Assembly (NCBI GenBank): GCA_036873755.1
Contig: JAVTVY010037334.1
Span: 95,998-159,997 of the forward strand
DNA length: 64,000 nucleotides
Origin: Hanleya hanleyi
Taxonomy: Eukaryota > Mollusca > Polyplacophora > Lepidopleurida > Hanleyidae
Reading direction: 5' to 3'
In this document: positions 33,406 to 47,414 of the stretch, piece after piece
Numbering within the stretch: position 1 is the first letter of the stretch
Layout: each line of letters begins with the position of its first letter
Notes under the pieces: generated by a model
Told to the model about the DNA's origin: nothing
Databases searched by the model: none
Seen by the model: the letters and a program-made list of their open reading frames with translations, nothing else
Position numbers and translations under genes: made by a program

Positions 33406-36400
33406 TACTGTCATGTGACCTGATATGTTGTCATTCTCACGAAGGAATACGTGCACAAGCAAATTCATGCTTTGAGGGGAGTTCGTTCATCAGTAGCTGG
33501 TCTTTTGTAACTAGATTTGTACAGACGATCCTTAAAATGGATTTCCACTTTCAAGGGTTGGTCACTCTGTGTCTGAATTCCTACAAGAAGGCATACACAT
33601 GAAATCTGTCATCTTTTATCTTGGCAGCAACCGACTGATGCCGTGCAAATCGCTGACACCACACTAGATTACAGAGATCTCGAGTGAAATAGAAACCAAT
33701 GACCATTACAAGGTCTTGTCGCCCTTTCCAGTCCAAAATGGCTGAAACGTTCACTGCGATTGTGTGTTTCTTTCGACATCCGTAGTCTGCTGACTCAATC
33801 CTGTGTCATGGCGGTGAACAGTTTGTACGTGATTAAATCCATGCTTCTCAGATAGCATACTATACATGCTGATTAATGCTAGAGCCAAGGCTGCCCGACA
33901 TCCACTAGCCAGCCAGACACATAACATCAGACAGATGGACACCGGACGTCAGCCAGCCAACGGATTTTTCAAATGGTCTCGCCTTGATGGTAATATTAAA
34001 GGAAGGAAATCTTGGCACAGTGAGAGAAGGGAAATGATGAAGACTTTCCATGATTGCACATACTAGATGCTATTTTAGCCCAGATGTGGGTCACTTTGTA
34101 TTTTGGAAGATGTTCTCAGATATGAATACAGGGTTTTTGAAGCTACTTTAGTGCCAGTAAATTTACTTCAGTATGCTCAGTTCGGACAGCACACAAGATA
34201 TGGACAGACATGCTGCCTGGACATATATAACATGTGGAAAAGTGGAATGATTATCGCTGGTATCGGTCTTAGTTTTCTCATTCGCCACTAATTCAGAAAT
34301 GACTACATGTATTTCCGTATTTATCTACCAAATGTTAGAGGAACATATTGATGAAGTTTCATTTTATTGGGAATGTTTCTCCAGCTGGGTACATGTAGCT
34401 CTCACGCTGGTTTCAATATTCACATTAGGAGTCAAAGTGAACTTTTGTATGCATTTGCTAGATTTGTGTTAAGCGATTTATATGAAATGTACACATTTGT
34501 GTGTATACATAATATCGGCACCTGTGGTGGTACAAGTGCAGTTTACTTTAAGCTTTGAAAGCTGTGATGACTAACAAGCTCAAAATATCTAGATTCGTCC
34601 ATTGATTATTGTACAATCTTGCTGCAGTAAACACAATACAGCATGATACACTTTAAATATGCAATCTCTATGTACACGATTTAGCTGCGAAGACTTCATA
34701 TTCATTTTATTCTTAGGAATATTTAGTGTCAACGTTGTACATAAGTATATGTGTACCATCCTGTAGTAGAGATCTGGCATTGTATTTATATCGTTGTGGT
34801 AGAGTGCAGAAACCTGGGAAGTCTCTAGGTATAGCAATACAATAGACTCCGTCCACGGCTGGCTACTTCATGGTCATGTTTTTGAACATTTAGGCATGTG
34901 TTTAGAGGCTACACATATATCCGGTTGAGCTTGTGGTAGGGTTATACAGCATTTGTATGTATATCTATGAATTAAAATGTTGAACTATTTTGTTAATATT
35001 ATCTAATATTATCTAACAGTACACAGAGGTGGTGAAACACTAGTTACATGTAATTATTTAATCCGACAGTGTTTGCCTGTGTAGTAATATTGTGGCATGT
35101 GGTACCGGTAGTGAATTTGTCGGGTAAATGTGACAGTTGTATATAATTATCTTCACAAATCGTTGATATTTCACTTGTACAAATGTACATATAGTGGAGG
35201 ACGTTGCATTGTTGTACAATCATATCTCTTTCCTGTAGACAGCAGAATGATAATTGAATATATTAACCACTGCCACCATTCGACAAACTGCGTTGAGGAT
35301 GTAATGTGACAGTCAAGTGATGTGTGCAAAAATACAACAGTTTGGTTGAAGGTCAAAGGTCACCCACAGGCAGTGTTCATCGTGATTGGACTAAAGTCAT
35401 CAGAGGTAAAAATATTTTAATCAGCATGGTACACATCTTCCAGCTTCATTTTGAATGGTGGCAGAGGGTAATACATTCAGCAAAGGCAAATTTGTCTTAA
35501 GTATATGTACAAATATCACTCATGCGACGTGATATCATTTAAAACTATTTTAGACTGCTACTGTTTGAGCTAGCTGTGGATTGATTGAGGACACTATTGC
35601 CTGTGGCTGGCCAATTAAATAGACCTCTTGTTTAACAGTGTCATCATTCTGTAAACAATACATGGTGGATTACATTCTGCTTGTTGGTCTTTTCGGGTGA
35701 TCACATGTTGCCAAAGGTTGGGACGAACATTTACCATGGACTATCTCTTTCCACTGTGCAGTCTGCAAAGTGGGGCAAAAATAACTCACTTAATTTACAC
35801 CCACAGTAAAGTACATATTAATGTAATTAGATGCATGTACATGTTTATATTATCTAGTATGGATTATTGTATACAGAGAATGCAGATCCACTATGGATTA
35901 AACCTAAACTTAGGGTGGAACTTGGGCAGCATCATTTCGATTAGAAAAATAGTGATGCTTTCCATAAATAAGTTCACATAAAGTGTGATTCTCCCGCTGC
36001 ACATGTATATGTAGTTACTGGTCAGTAATATGTGGACAATGTACATACTGTAAAATGACTAATGGACGTTGACAGGGTTTAAAGCATGTTAGGGAGAAGT
36101 AGCTTAACTTATTTGCTGTTAAATTGATATGTGTAGGACATATAGTTTACATAGCTGTAAATTTTCCATGTTCTACTGTCATATACACCTTTGCAAGGTC
36201 TCAATTTATTGCAGGTAAATTCGTTTTGCTCCACATATATGTAGTTCAGTAAAAAATATACATATTATCTTGTGTTAGGTAACCTTGCAGCTAGGACTGA
36301 GTTGTCCAAGTGGACATGGTGGAGTGATGCATCGTATTCGAACACACTGTAGGAGGCTGTGTTCACAATCAGTAATTAATCAGTACACTGTAGTAGGGAT

Positions 36401-37244
36401 AAGTACTGTCATGAAATGTTGGAAAAACTCATTTCCTGGTTTAGTCTAAGTTATAGCTAAATGGGTACAAGCTACACAGTGCGTTAGCGTTCTCAAAGTG
36501 CTTTATATTTAAATAGAGTGGTTTGGATCCACGGTTTTAATGATAGTCATGATAGTAGTCGTACATATTTTAGGATGTACTAACTTGTAATTTTTGTTGC
36601 ACCCCCGAACTAGAGATTATCGATTTACCCCTGTCATTTTAATGGCGGTGTAGCTACAGGTCATCGCTGTCGTTGCAGGGCATGCTGGACTAATGATCTT
36701 GTTATTAATAATTGTGAGTTTTGTCGCAATTTGCTGGCCAAGTGGCATCTTACTCTATGTGATATCTAATTTGAATCCGTCCTCAATGTTCAAGTTTATT
36801 GAAATTGTACAGATTTATTATTGTCATAATTATATCGTGTCACGGTATATATTTATACATACATATGCCATTGTTTTGTTAATACTTGTTAAATTTACGA
36901 TAAGGTGAGATAGAAGTAGCATACTTGTGGATGTGTGCCTTCATGTGGAGTAAATATTTCTGTAAATGTATATATTAATGAGCAGTTATTCTATACCTGG
37001 AATTTCAATACCTATTGCACATCACACAGCTCATATATTTGTAACCATAACCAAGTTTCCATCTGTAAACCTACAAACCAAGGCCGAAAAATTGTTTATT
37101 TCTGGTGAAGACACTTCTTTAAACATGTTTAAAGGCCCTATTGGAGATTTGAGTTCAAGGCATGGAATTTAATGTCTCAAACTCCACTTCTCACACTATT
37201 TCAGTTTGTTACAGCATTTGAGAAAGAATGCATTGCTCAGGTCT

Positions 37245-37557
37245 TTATAGTGCTGAAAAGCCTGCCATCCAGAGTCCTTGATGTACCAAGAAATTTTTGT
37301 CCTCCTTTGTATGGTGATTTTTATACAAAGAGAGACCCTTTTCGGTGATGGACACCACCTGAGAAATGCGAAGGCGACACATTTCATCTACACGATCTAC
37401 ATGCTAACCAGAAACAAAGATTTTATTTTTCGCCCGAGAGTGTCGACTTCATCAGCAGACATCTGCAGATCATCCTCCGTACAATATGACATAGCTTTTA
37501 ACCGTTTAAATTTTTCAGTCGATGATATGAACATTTGACTGCATTTGTCTGGCTCAT
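37245..37557 (-). pseudogene. Coding-like minus-strand relic, unidentified
   Basis: On the minus strand an acceptor TTCTTTCAG at 37558 opens a frame reading D-EPDKCSQMFISSTEKFKRLK through to a stop at 37398. A second acceptor CATTTCTCAG at 37359 opens VSITEKGLSLYKNHHTKEDK to a stop at 37245. Composition is protein-like, but the intron between the two would be only about 50 bp. A decayed gene or retrocopy is the likeliest reading. No family was recognised. Confidence 0.25.
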
Positions 37558-38326
37558 CTGAAAGAACAGATCGAATGTCCCGGATATCAAATTATTGATG
37601 AACATTGTGCGAATTAGTGTTGCATCAGGAAAAAAGTACAGGTATTTGTCTTCAGGGAATGCTTCACTCTCTTCAAATACATTTCTACTGTAAAGTTTTT
37701 TACTTCAATATAAAGTGTACCAAATATCTCTTGTCACTTACGACGGAAGAGTATTATATTATTTAATCCTCGGTCTTATTCCCGAGCCTCTGAGCGTTCC
37801 CATATTTGTCACTGCTTGTGCTGCATGAAAACGAGACCGTTTGAACTGATGACGCTGTATTATGGACTGAAATGTCTTTTGCAGATTGGCCCAACACAGC
37901 TTTCAAACTGATGTGCCCATTGTTAATGTGTTCAAATGTTCAATGTTGATAGTATGGTCATATTTGGAACACTTTATTTTCAAGTGCAAACCTTCACAAC
38001 GAAAGCGTATTTTAATTGAGTGAAGCATTCCTTTAATACTCAACCATATGAGCAAACTGACTGAAACTTTGACAAAATGAAAAATGTTTGTGTTTATTAT
38101 AGCTTTGTGGTTACCCTGTGATGTTGAAATATGGTCCACATGTACCAGTACTTGGAGACTGTGCAGAATTATTTTGTGTATATGTAATATAGTCTGTGTG
38201 CTCAAATAAATTATTCACATTAGACAATGGAGCTAATAAAACACCCAATGAAAACAAACATTTTGTATTTGATTTCTTTAATTGATTGAGCATACCTGTA
38301 TATGTACATTCACTTGTATTTGTATA

Positions 38327-38510
38327 ATAATTCATGCAGTCACAGGAAGTGAAATTGGGAGTAGTCAAATTTATTAGAACAGAAGTTGAAATACATGGTT
38401 AAAAATCATGCATGTAATTCTTTATTTCAATGATTTTAGAGGGTGATCAAAATTTATTAGAACCACCAATTGAATTTCATCCCCCAAATTGAGGTGATTG
38501 AATATTATGG
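38327..38510. mobile_element. Degenerate MITE copy of the AATAATTCAATCAC family
   Basis: Left ATAATTCATGCAGTCACAGG, right GAGGTGATTGAATATTATGG. The interior shares TCAAATTTATTAGAACA with the copy at 1362. Confidence 0.5.
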
Positions 38511-39307
38511 GGATTCAGAATTTCATCATGCCCTAGAAATAATGACTATCCTAAATGCTCCCACCTTCAAGTCTCGTGCATAGGTTAACACATTGACTGC
38601 GGACTACTCATAGCACTGGGTGTATCAGATTCCGCATGTATGAGTATACTTGTGTTAAGCCATTGTATATGGTACCGTAAACTGGATATTGTGGCATGGT
38701 TGATAGTGACAATACTAATGCTGGTGAACACTGAGTTACCTCGCAGCATGGCGAATCTCCAAAAAGCATGCTATAGTATACTCCTAGCTGGCTCGGCAAC
38801 TGTAAGAGGGAGTTGTATTCGTCGCTGGCAGTCAACGTGTTAAAAAACATGCCAGTCCTAATTTGATCGGGAGTGGAATAGATCATTGTGTCATGGACAT
38901 CAGGAAGCTAGACAGAGAATGGATCATGCTGTAGGATCAGAACTTGGCGTCCTTCCCTTCATACAGGATGATATTTCCTTCTCACACGATGTGAATGTTA
39001 TTTTAAGAGAACAATTCAGCTTTTAAAGATAACTGTATTTTGCTCATGTGCTTGACATTGTTAGTGCATTATTATGAAGAAAAGATTCACCCATCCCGAA
39101 ACCATATTGAGAAACTTTAATGAAAATAGGTTTTACTCTGGGACAGAACGGTTCATACTTTATGTAAGGATCATGACAATGCATACAACAGCCAAGCCTG
39201 GAGACAAAAATATGTCTAGACCCAGGGCTTTTCTGTGGAATAAAGGTCTTTGACAATAGTTCCTTACATGAAGTATCTACTGACAGAAGTCCAGTGTGCC
39301 CAAGCTT

Positions 39308-39810
39308 TTAAAGAGGTAGTAGCGTGATTTTAGTTGTTCGGGTAAACTGAACAGCATGATCACTTGCAACATTTGCCAAAAGATTTTCAAGTATTGAAAT
39401 CTCGTATTTCATATAGGGATCAATATTGTCAGATTCTTCAATTCGGTCTAGTGAACAACATGAAAATGGGAAATGACTGAGATGACGTCGGATAACGTGA
39501 TCAGGTATCCATGACGTCACATTAGAAGCCGTCACAGTGCGATAAAAGTTCTAAGATCGAGTATGACGTTGCAAAGCATCACGCTCGGAATGCCAGTGCG
39601 CGTTTTCTGACGTCATCTCGGGCACTGGAGCCAAGTGCAGGTGCTGTTACGTTTTTCAGAGAATGTCAGAAGTGTGATTTCAATGCCCGTGATATTAAAA
39701 AATGAGGTCACAGAAACACGTTCACCATAGTTGCTTTCAACTACTGAATAACTTTTATCGAAATATGTTATTTGCTGAATATTTTTTAAATGACGCTATT
39801 ACCTCTTTAA
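39308..39810. mobile_element. TTAA-bounded palindromic element A
   Basis: The left end TTAA-AGAGGTAGTAGCGTG and the right end ACGCTATTACCTCT-TTAA are inverted repeats. TGACGTCA occurs at 39512-39519 and 39608-39615. It is about 500 bp and has no ORF. TTAA flanks suggest mobilisation by a piggyBac-type transposase. Confidence 0.75.
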
Positions 39811-40879
39811 ACATTATCGGCAGATCGGCACTCGGGCAGATGCCATTGAGAATATTGAATAAAGAAAAGATCTTGTATACATGTAATTACCCTCTATGTC
39901 CACAGCGGTATGGTAACATAGTGGTGACTACATCTTCACCATAATGTTGGTTGTTTGTGCTCAGGTATGGCTAAGATACAGCTGTGGTGAACTGAAGATG
40001 AAGTCACACCTATGGTGTTATACCGCACTTGACACACTGTTTTCACTGGTGGGGAACTAGTGATAGACACTACACACATGTTAAATGCTGTAATAATTTA
40101 ATTAACATCAATCACTACCAGATTTGGCCTCTAACTTTGATCACCTTCTCAATTCTAGATAAAGATGTTTTTGTATTATTTTGTCAAATTCCTGTCATGA
40201 TAAAAGTTGATCACACCAATATAAATACCTGGATATTTTTGGTGATCCCAATGAGTTCTTAAGTCTATGCCTCTATTCTACAATCTTGTATATTTCATCT
40301 CCCACACTTGTTTTGAATTAGTATGTCAGTATCCCAAGCCTGCAGTTTTTGCTTTGACTTCCAATGTCGATTTCAGCCGGACATCAAAGCGATGAAATTC
40401 AAACCTGTCGCATCTCGTACCTCGCAGCGGATTGGCATAATCAACTAATAGCACGTTCCCTGATTGGTTCGATTTAGAGGAGATGCCATTGATCTATTTC
40501 TATCCAGAGCTGCTATGGATAACTATCAATATACTGGCTCGCGAGGAAGCAATATGTATGGTATAAATAAATGCACGTCCAGCGATTGAATTACTAGAGC
40601 ATACCATCCTGCCAGTCTACATGCACTGTTGCTTTGTTGCTTCCAATTTTTTATCTAAGAACAAAACACATTACTTCTTAGACAGAGGTTTCGTGCCAGC
40701 AAACCAATGGGTACACAGACGTGTGACTCTCCACTTAAATTTGTGGTTCGTACTATCCTTCTCTTTCCTATGGCTTCAGTATGAAGAATATTTATAATCA
40801 GTGATAACTGGAATATTTTCGACTTGAAGTTGCCAAAATTAGAGTAGTGAGTTAAGTTGATGCATATTTACCATATATT

Positions 40880-41400
40880 TACACTAGTTATCAATGGTTG
40901 AAGGTTCTATCTACCAAATGGTCCCCACACCCCATACATTTTTTATGTTAAATTGTTGTAGTGGTTATATTTGACATTTAATAGGAATTTAAAGTTTTTG
41001 GATTGGTTTAATAAAAAACCCCTGGAAATCCTCTATTTCCATACCTGTTTGGAAATGGGAAAGGCTGTGACTGGCTGATCCATGATATCAGAGTCTGATT
41101 ACGATAGTTCGAAGAGAGTAATCATAGTGACATTTCCGTTGTAATGTCAACAACATGACAAAGCCAAAATTGAGCTTGCCTTTGTTGATGTCATGATGAT
41201 TTCGTCATACCCAATTGTTGTGCAACATATGTGACAATAGGATGTCCCACACAACTGACTGGTCGATATTATACAATGTGATCGTAAACAAACTCTGACG
41301 TCATGGGTCGGAGGTTACGGCTTCAATACATTTTTTACCACATCTGTTTTTATATAGTGTTAAAAAATCCAATCTGATGTCATTTTTTGTAGAAAAGATA
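40880..41400. repeat. Possible decayed relative of TTAA element C
   Basis: GAAGGTTCTATCTACCAAAT at about 40900 resembles the end of the element at 53238, and TGGTCCCCACAC and GGTTATATTTGACATTTAA recur at 55640-55710. It contains TGACGTCA at 41295-41302. The right boundary could not be found. Confidence 0.35.
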
Positions 41401-42132
41401 TGAACTTGTTCTTCGCATGGCTTGTCTGTATGTTATCAAAACATACTCTGTTCCATATATATATCTTTGAAACAACTTGTGTTTTTCATGTGTAATTTCT
41501 TTACATAATATACAGACTGTATACAAATGATGTGATCTACAATGAAATTAAGAAAGTCTTTGTAATATATCCGAAAAACAATAAGAGCCTCTTGTATTCT
41601 TTAAAACATCACAGATCAAGGTTTTTAAGAGTCTAAAAGAAATAAAACATTTAAAACAAGAGCCCAAGGAGCTTCAATATACGCCCGTGTATCTGGAGTT
41701 ACATTGGTCCAAATTTCAAGGTTGTTTAATAGCCTTGATTCCAATTGGTAGCTAGCCTACAATTTTGTGCTTCTGAGAATGTAACATATATAAACTAGGA
41801 CTCATGGACTTCGAAAGGCCATCCAAAATTTTTAGACTGCTATACAGATATAGTACATGTAGGATTGCATTATTTATTGAATACACAACATATGAGCAGA
41901 AGATTCGCATCTTTACTCCCCAGACTCGTCACAGGTAATGCCTCCCTGGCAGATACATTTAACAGTCGCCAATGAGAACTAAGAACAAGTATCCATTGCT
42001 GGTTTGCGTGCTAAAAGACGGACAGATGCTCGTTTTTATAAATAATTCGGTTTCTATTTTCCGGAAAGGCGAAAAAAAGGTTCAGTATTTTCCGGAAAAT
42101 AGATACCCTTGCCAAATATATTTATTACAAGG

Positions 42133-45100
42133 TACGGTAATTTCCCTATTAATTCGCGATGTAGTGATGAAACTCAGCACTCCAAAAATTGGCTACTTTC
42201 GAATTATTTGTTGAGCGAATTCTAGAAAAACGCGAGTGTTCGAATTAAATGTCGCGCCGACTTTCACGGAGAATCCAAAATGGCGGACCGCTTCGCCGTG
42301 GTCGTAGTGATCGTATTTATTACTATGTATTAACTTTGATATCTCATCAGTTTCCATAAAATGCAGTGTATGATGTCAGAAAATCTCCTCTACCCTGATA
42401 AAGGCGTCTAATTTTATTCGAGAAAGTCGAGCATATTTATCGAGTGACAAGTTCAGCACGATCATGCAGATTTTTGAGCTGACGTCCGTAAATTCGCGTC
42501 CATAATAACATCGTAAAAGTAGGCCAAAACATTGAACGTATTCCTTCCTTTTTGTTCAGTATTAGCTATGATCTATATTATGAAACCTAACTGACATGGA
42601 ATTGAATGAATATTCTGGAAATATAAAACTATACACATATTAGAGTATTCCATGTTCGAGTCGTTCGGTATGTCGACGTTGTTGTTGTGAACCCTGAAAA
42701 TGAACCAACGGCAAATTTGTGTAGGATTGTATCACGAAGTTTTAGACAGATTAGCGGACTGTCATAGACTTTTTGGTCTTCACTGTGCATGATTTTACAC
42801 ACACCATCCAGGACTTGAATAAATATCCCGGACCTATGACACAAAATTAATGTTGAATTAACGGCGGATTGTACAAGAGAACCGAGTGTCAGTCGGCAAT
42901 ACACGTTTCGATTGGTTTGTTTCAAGTATGAGAATATCTATTACGGTACCGGTACTGTAACAGTTTACTAAAAGTAAAAGTCGAAGTATGATATCGTTCT
43001 GAATATTAATTAAATACTGGTATGTTCTCATCTCCGAAACTTTACCTAATGCCATTTAAATGTTTCTCAAATTTGTTTAGCATATAGAGTAATGGAATGG
43101 CGATAGCGATGTTTTGATTCTTAGTGTAAAAATGCGCGGTGTAATTCCAAAGAATTTTTTATTGCTGGAATTTTGGTAAGTTCGTGGGTATTCGTAAGAA
43201 ATATTTTCATTCACAATAAAATATTTATCAAAACCGGAAAGAGTAAGTCTTTATGATAACTATATTTGAACAAAACAGAGCACATGCAGAGATGATTGTT
43301 GTCGGCGCTTCACATCGCAAAATTTGTTTGTGTCCCCTGGTGAGAAAACTGACGTTTGTCAACTGTGTGATTTCCTGTCTATGTTTCATTAAACGATAGA
43401 TGCAATCAAAACCAAGATATAACAAGTTTGAATGAGGTATTGTGAAATTTACAGGACGAACAAGGGCCACACATCAACACACAAACCCATAATACTGCAG
43501 CGTTAATTTGAAACCCCTTCCAAGTGCCTCTTGCTGGTGAATCGCGCATCCTCACCCAGAGCTGAATTTGGGCTTCCGAAGGGACAAGGTATTCCCCAGG
43601 CAGTCAATTCAATGTTATTACACACGATCTCATTTGCATATGAATAAGTGTCATTTCCAGTATGGGTGAAACTTGCATGCTGCACGTGGACTCTCCTATT
43701 TCACTATATATTTCATGCTGTTCTCTCCACTGGAAACTGAAACATCTTGTCACCCCTATCCTGACTTTGGATTCTTCCATTTTATGTGGTTTTCTCTGGA
43801 GGACAAGCTGTGCTGAATGGGAAATAGCTGGACAGGCTAAAAATAAACTAAACACTTCATTAGCAAGCTATCCCGGTACTCAAAACAATGTAGCCATTGA
43901 CAATTTAAATATCAAAGGAGACCTGCAGCAAATGCCATTCATGCGGAGGCTTGGTGTTTCAGTAGGAAATTGAGGGGCACTGAGGGGGTATACTATTATG
44001 TCGTGCGATGTGAACACATCGTTTCAAGTTTGTTTCCTATACAGTGAACCTTAATAATGATAATAATAAAAATACGGCCTCTTTCACGAACATGCTATTA
44101 GATATTGTATTGTATGTTGAGTATTATTAGAAGGGAGAAAAATCAGAGAACCTGATGAAGAATGCAGGACGAGTCGGATCGATCACCGTAATTCTGTAGG
44201 TTTGTTTACGGTCAAATATACTTACCACATGGGGTCCCTCACCTTGTCGTGTGGATAATAACACGGACGTATGGACTGTTAGGGGGAGGGAGGGGGGGAA
44301 TGGATGTTCTGAAAGAAAAAAGGAAACCCGTCGATACGTTGTCATGCACAATTGATCAAAATACTAAAATAAAATCAACGTTAAATGTACATCCTTCCAA
44401 AAGGCTTTTCGTGAGGCTCATTTTTGACGTCAAATAATGGTCGTTTGATTGTTCACTTCACCTGAAAATATAACGAATAGCATACAGCATACCGAAAGGT
44501 TAAATCGCATCTTGCTTTCCCCAAACGAAGAATTCAGTTGCTGTGAAGAAATCTGATGCAATTCACCAGCACACACGTTACAACTTGATATCTCCGCGGG
44601 AAGGTCACCCGACAAAGTTTGAACTCTGCTCCCTTCCAGTGCCTCCTTTGAACACGGCCCAAGTGCCTCCCATATGAATAATACAGGGCAGGTCGGGCAG
44701 GTAAATGGGGGACAGCGAGGGGTTTAGCATATACGACGAACAAATATATTAACGTTGAAGATCTCTCAAATTTGTTACTTAAAATAATGTGTGTTTTTCA
44801 AATAAAGGAATGCTGGTTTAAAGAAAGATATCTGATATATGAACGCTGGAAACTGAAGAATGATTCAATAGCGGGCCGTGTGCAGACACTCGACCACGTG
44901 CGGGGGACTACCGTATATATTTTTCCCGACTGCGGCGAAACGCGATCAAGTTAGGATAAAATTACAGGACTGCGGAGTTAATTGAATCAATTTTTTTCCT
45001 TATAGACTGTAAGTAATAGTAATTCAGTCTGATTATATTGTACCATGCCCTGTTGTTTCTCTGCGCTTACAAATAGCATACGCAGATATACTATATGAGA

Positions 45101-45295
45101 TTCTAGTAACATATTCACTTTACTTTCATCGGCACGAACTCCGTGGCGAAAACGGGAGTGTTCGAATTTATTGTTTCACGGATATTGAAAATGCTCCCGT
45201 GTTCGTTTTATTAGGATGGACAAAATCACGACAGTGGAAAAATCGGCCGTTTTCGAATTAAATTTGGAAGGTGAATTAATAGGGAAATTACCGTA
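42133..45295. mobile_element. 3.2-kb TA-flanked DNA transposon, copy 2 (different interior)
   Basis: It has the same termini as copy 1 (TA-CGGTAATTTCCCTATTAATT and inverse). The left arm to about 43400 and right arm from about 44791 are near-identical to copy 1. The interior 43402-44790 shows no similarity to the HIRAN segment. It holds only short open frames on both strands and a donor-like site on the minus strand near 44230. No transposase was seen. Confidence 0.85.
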
Positions 45296-47241
45296 CTGGG
45301 AATGGATAGGACAAGCAAGGCCGCCTCAGAAACATCTTCCAGACAACACGCACAAACAAGAACTAAGATTGGTACCTAGATTGGAATAAATGAACTTGAA
45401 CTGAACAGATATGTGTGGTCAAACATGGACAACGACTGTATTTATGAATATGTGGCTTTCTATACCCCCAAAAATTAAAAAAAGTATCTGTAAAGTAGAT
45501 ACTCTGGACAAAAATAGTTATTCTCAGCTACCAAGAATACAGACTTTTATATTTAAGAGGATTTCTCGGTATTCGGTCATGTTTTCTCAGTATTCGATCA
45601 TGTTAACTTTACGGGAGCTTTCCCCTATTTCGACCTCGTCACATCCATGAAAACAGTCAGTGACCAGTGTGTGTGAGGTAGCTCGACTGGAAGACAAGCA
45701 AAGTAGCTGATCATAATCTAAGATATTTAATAAAAATCAGATATCAGATACACCTATAATTTTTTATAATCTGGCAAGATAGATACTTTCTGCTTGTCCT
45801 GTGATATGATGGAAGATAAACAGCTTAAAACTCTGGCCAACTTTTGTGCTGTTTTGCAAAAAAAATGAGGTAATTCAATCTTTATTTCATGAGTAAAAGG
45901 TACACGATGGTGTGAAGCCTACAAATTCGGAACAATGAGTGTAATGCATAAGCAAAGTCACTCCGAATAAAGTTAACAAACGCATATTGACAGTCTCAAT
46001 ATTTCGACAAAGTAATATTTGTCATCAAGAGAAATATCAAAACTGACCTCGTTTCATCCCTTTCTGTCATGGTCCATGGTGGTTAATTTATATTGGACGG
46101 ATTATATTAGGAATTTAGGTGAGAAATACAGCTTCTTCAACAGGGCTACCCGGCTTAACTCGGCATGCGTCTATGACGACTTGTCTCCAGCCGCGAGAGA
46201 TAAAAGACTTGCTGCTTATGTTCCGTCTATAATCTGCCTTGATTGTGATAATATGACAACTAAGCTTTAAAAACTTATTGAGACCTATGAATTGAGTCAC
46301 AACGATCAATTGATTAAATAGGCCTACCAACTATAAAATTAGCGCCTTGCTCAACTCATCATGTTTACTGAAAATTCCGCCAGGATAACCATGCTGCTTC
46401 CGCTCAAACTTTGCGCAGTTGGCCTTTGCGCACACCCGGAAGTAAACAGCGATAATGAAATTGAGTTAATGATGGACGCAAGCTATCAGAATATCCACTG
46501 CCATGCACCATTGACGAGACGTCGATCGCGATAATGTGATCCAACATTTAATCCACTGTATTGATATTCATACTTTGCAGTTTTGACAGCGGCGAAAAAA
46601 ATAATTTATTTAATAAATTGACTTGACGACGGCAACATACGATTCATTTTTACGCAAACGAAAAAACGTTCCCGCTTGTTTAGTTTTGCGTAACCTCCAT
46701 GTGAACTGAACGATCGTTCGCGCAAACTTTTGTGGCCTGAACTGAAGCAGTCACCTGTAAGTATGAAGTCCTGGCGGCTTAGAGACTGATACATCACCTG
46801 CCAAAATGTATTCATGATATCCCTATGAAGCGTTCGCTGTCAGGCTATCTCAGCAACTGGAGGCTGTATTAATTTTTCTCGGAGTCTCACGAGAGCCCAA
46901 CTCCCACAATGCTTTGCGTATGCGCAAAGACGTTTCCGCGCAAGTTGTTGTTGCAACTGGCGTTTTTCAAACCGGAAGTGTATAATTTTTTATGAACAAT
47001 TTGGGCTTGAAAGACACACTTCCGTTCATCTGAGACAGCCCAAATTCAATCCCCACCTAGATTTTAACCTCCTCTTCATTTTATCCAGGGGTTTGAACTC
47101 GGAATTCTGCTTTGTTCTCTCGGAAATTCTTGGAAACCAAGCAAGACTGGCCCATAGACTAAACCCATTCCAATAAGGCCCCCTCCCCTTCGGGGGGTGG
47201 CCTTAATAACATCTTATATTGAATGATAAACTAAAACGAGC
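45296..47241. other. Intergenic, no gene supported
   Basis: A plus-strand stretch near 46140-46230 is protein-like (VYDDLSPAARDKRLAAYVPS) and could be a retroelement fragment, but it is too short to name. Nothing else was recognised. Confidence 0.4.
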
Positions 47242-47330
47242 TTAAAGGTGAACTGAAAAGCTTTCCAATGTTCTGTTAAAATGTCATAAAACAAGAACTT
47301 CTATAGTTGTTACAAATATATGTAACGGAC
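47242..47330. mobile_element. Fragment of TTAA element D
   Basis: The first about 85 bp match the left end of 59860-60345 (TTAA-AGGTGAACTGAAAAGC to GTTGTTACAAATAT). They then run into GACAGACG repeats and GGCGGGCGTATAAAA. A truncated copy. Confidence 0.7.
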
Positions 47331-47414
47331 AGACGGACAGACAGACGGAAACCGCCATCACATGATACGTCCGCCTTTTGGCGGGCGTATAAAAAGTACA
47401 AATGCAACATAATT

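Larger units (their letters stand above)
33406..39307. other. Left half of the convergent intergenic interval
   Basis: Begins with the TOGARAM1 3' UTR. It includes a coding-like minus-strand relic (37245-37557) and a degenerate MITE (38327-38510). Otherwise it is AT-rich sequence rich in TACATGTA words, with no supported gene. Confidence 0.5.

Noticed and set aside
43402..44790. Short frames in the interior of transposon copy 2 as a second cargo gene
   Set aside because: Frames up to about 100 codons exist on both strands and a minus-strand donor-like site is seen near 44230, but no family, start context or consistent exon chain could be supported.
46140..46270. Protein-like stretch resembling a retroelement ORF fragment
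   Set aside because: Only about 40 residues, with no flanking reverse transcriptase or endonuclease motifs, too little for a call.
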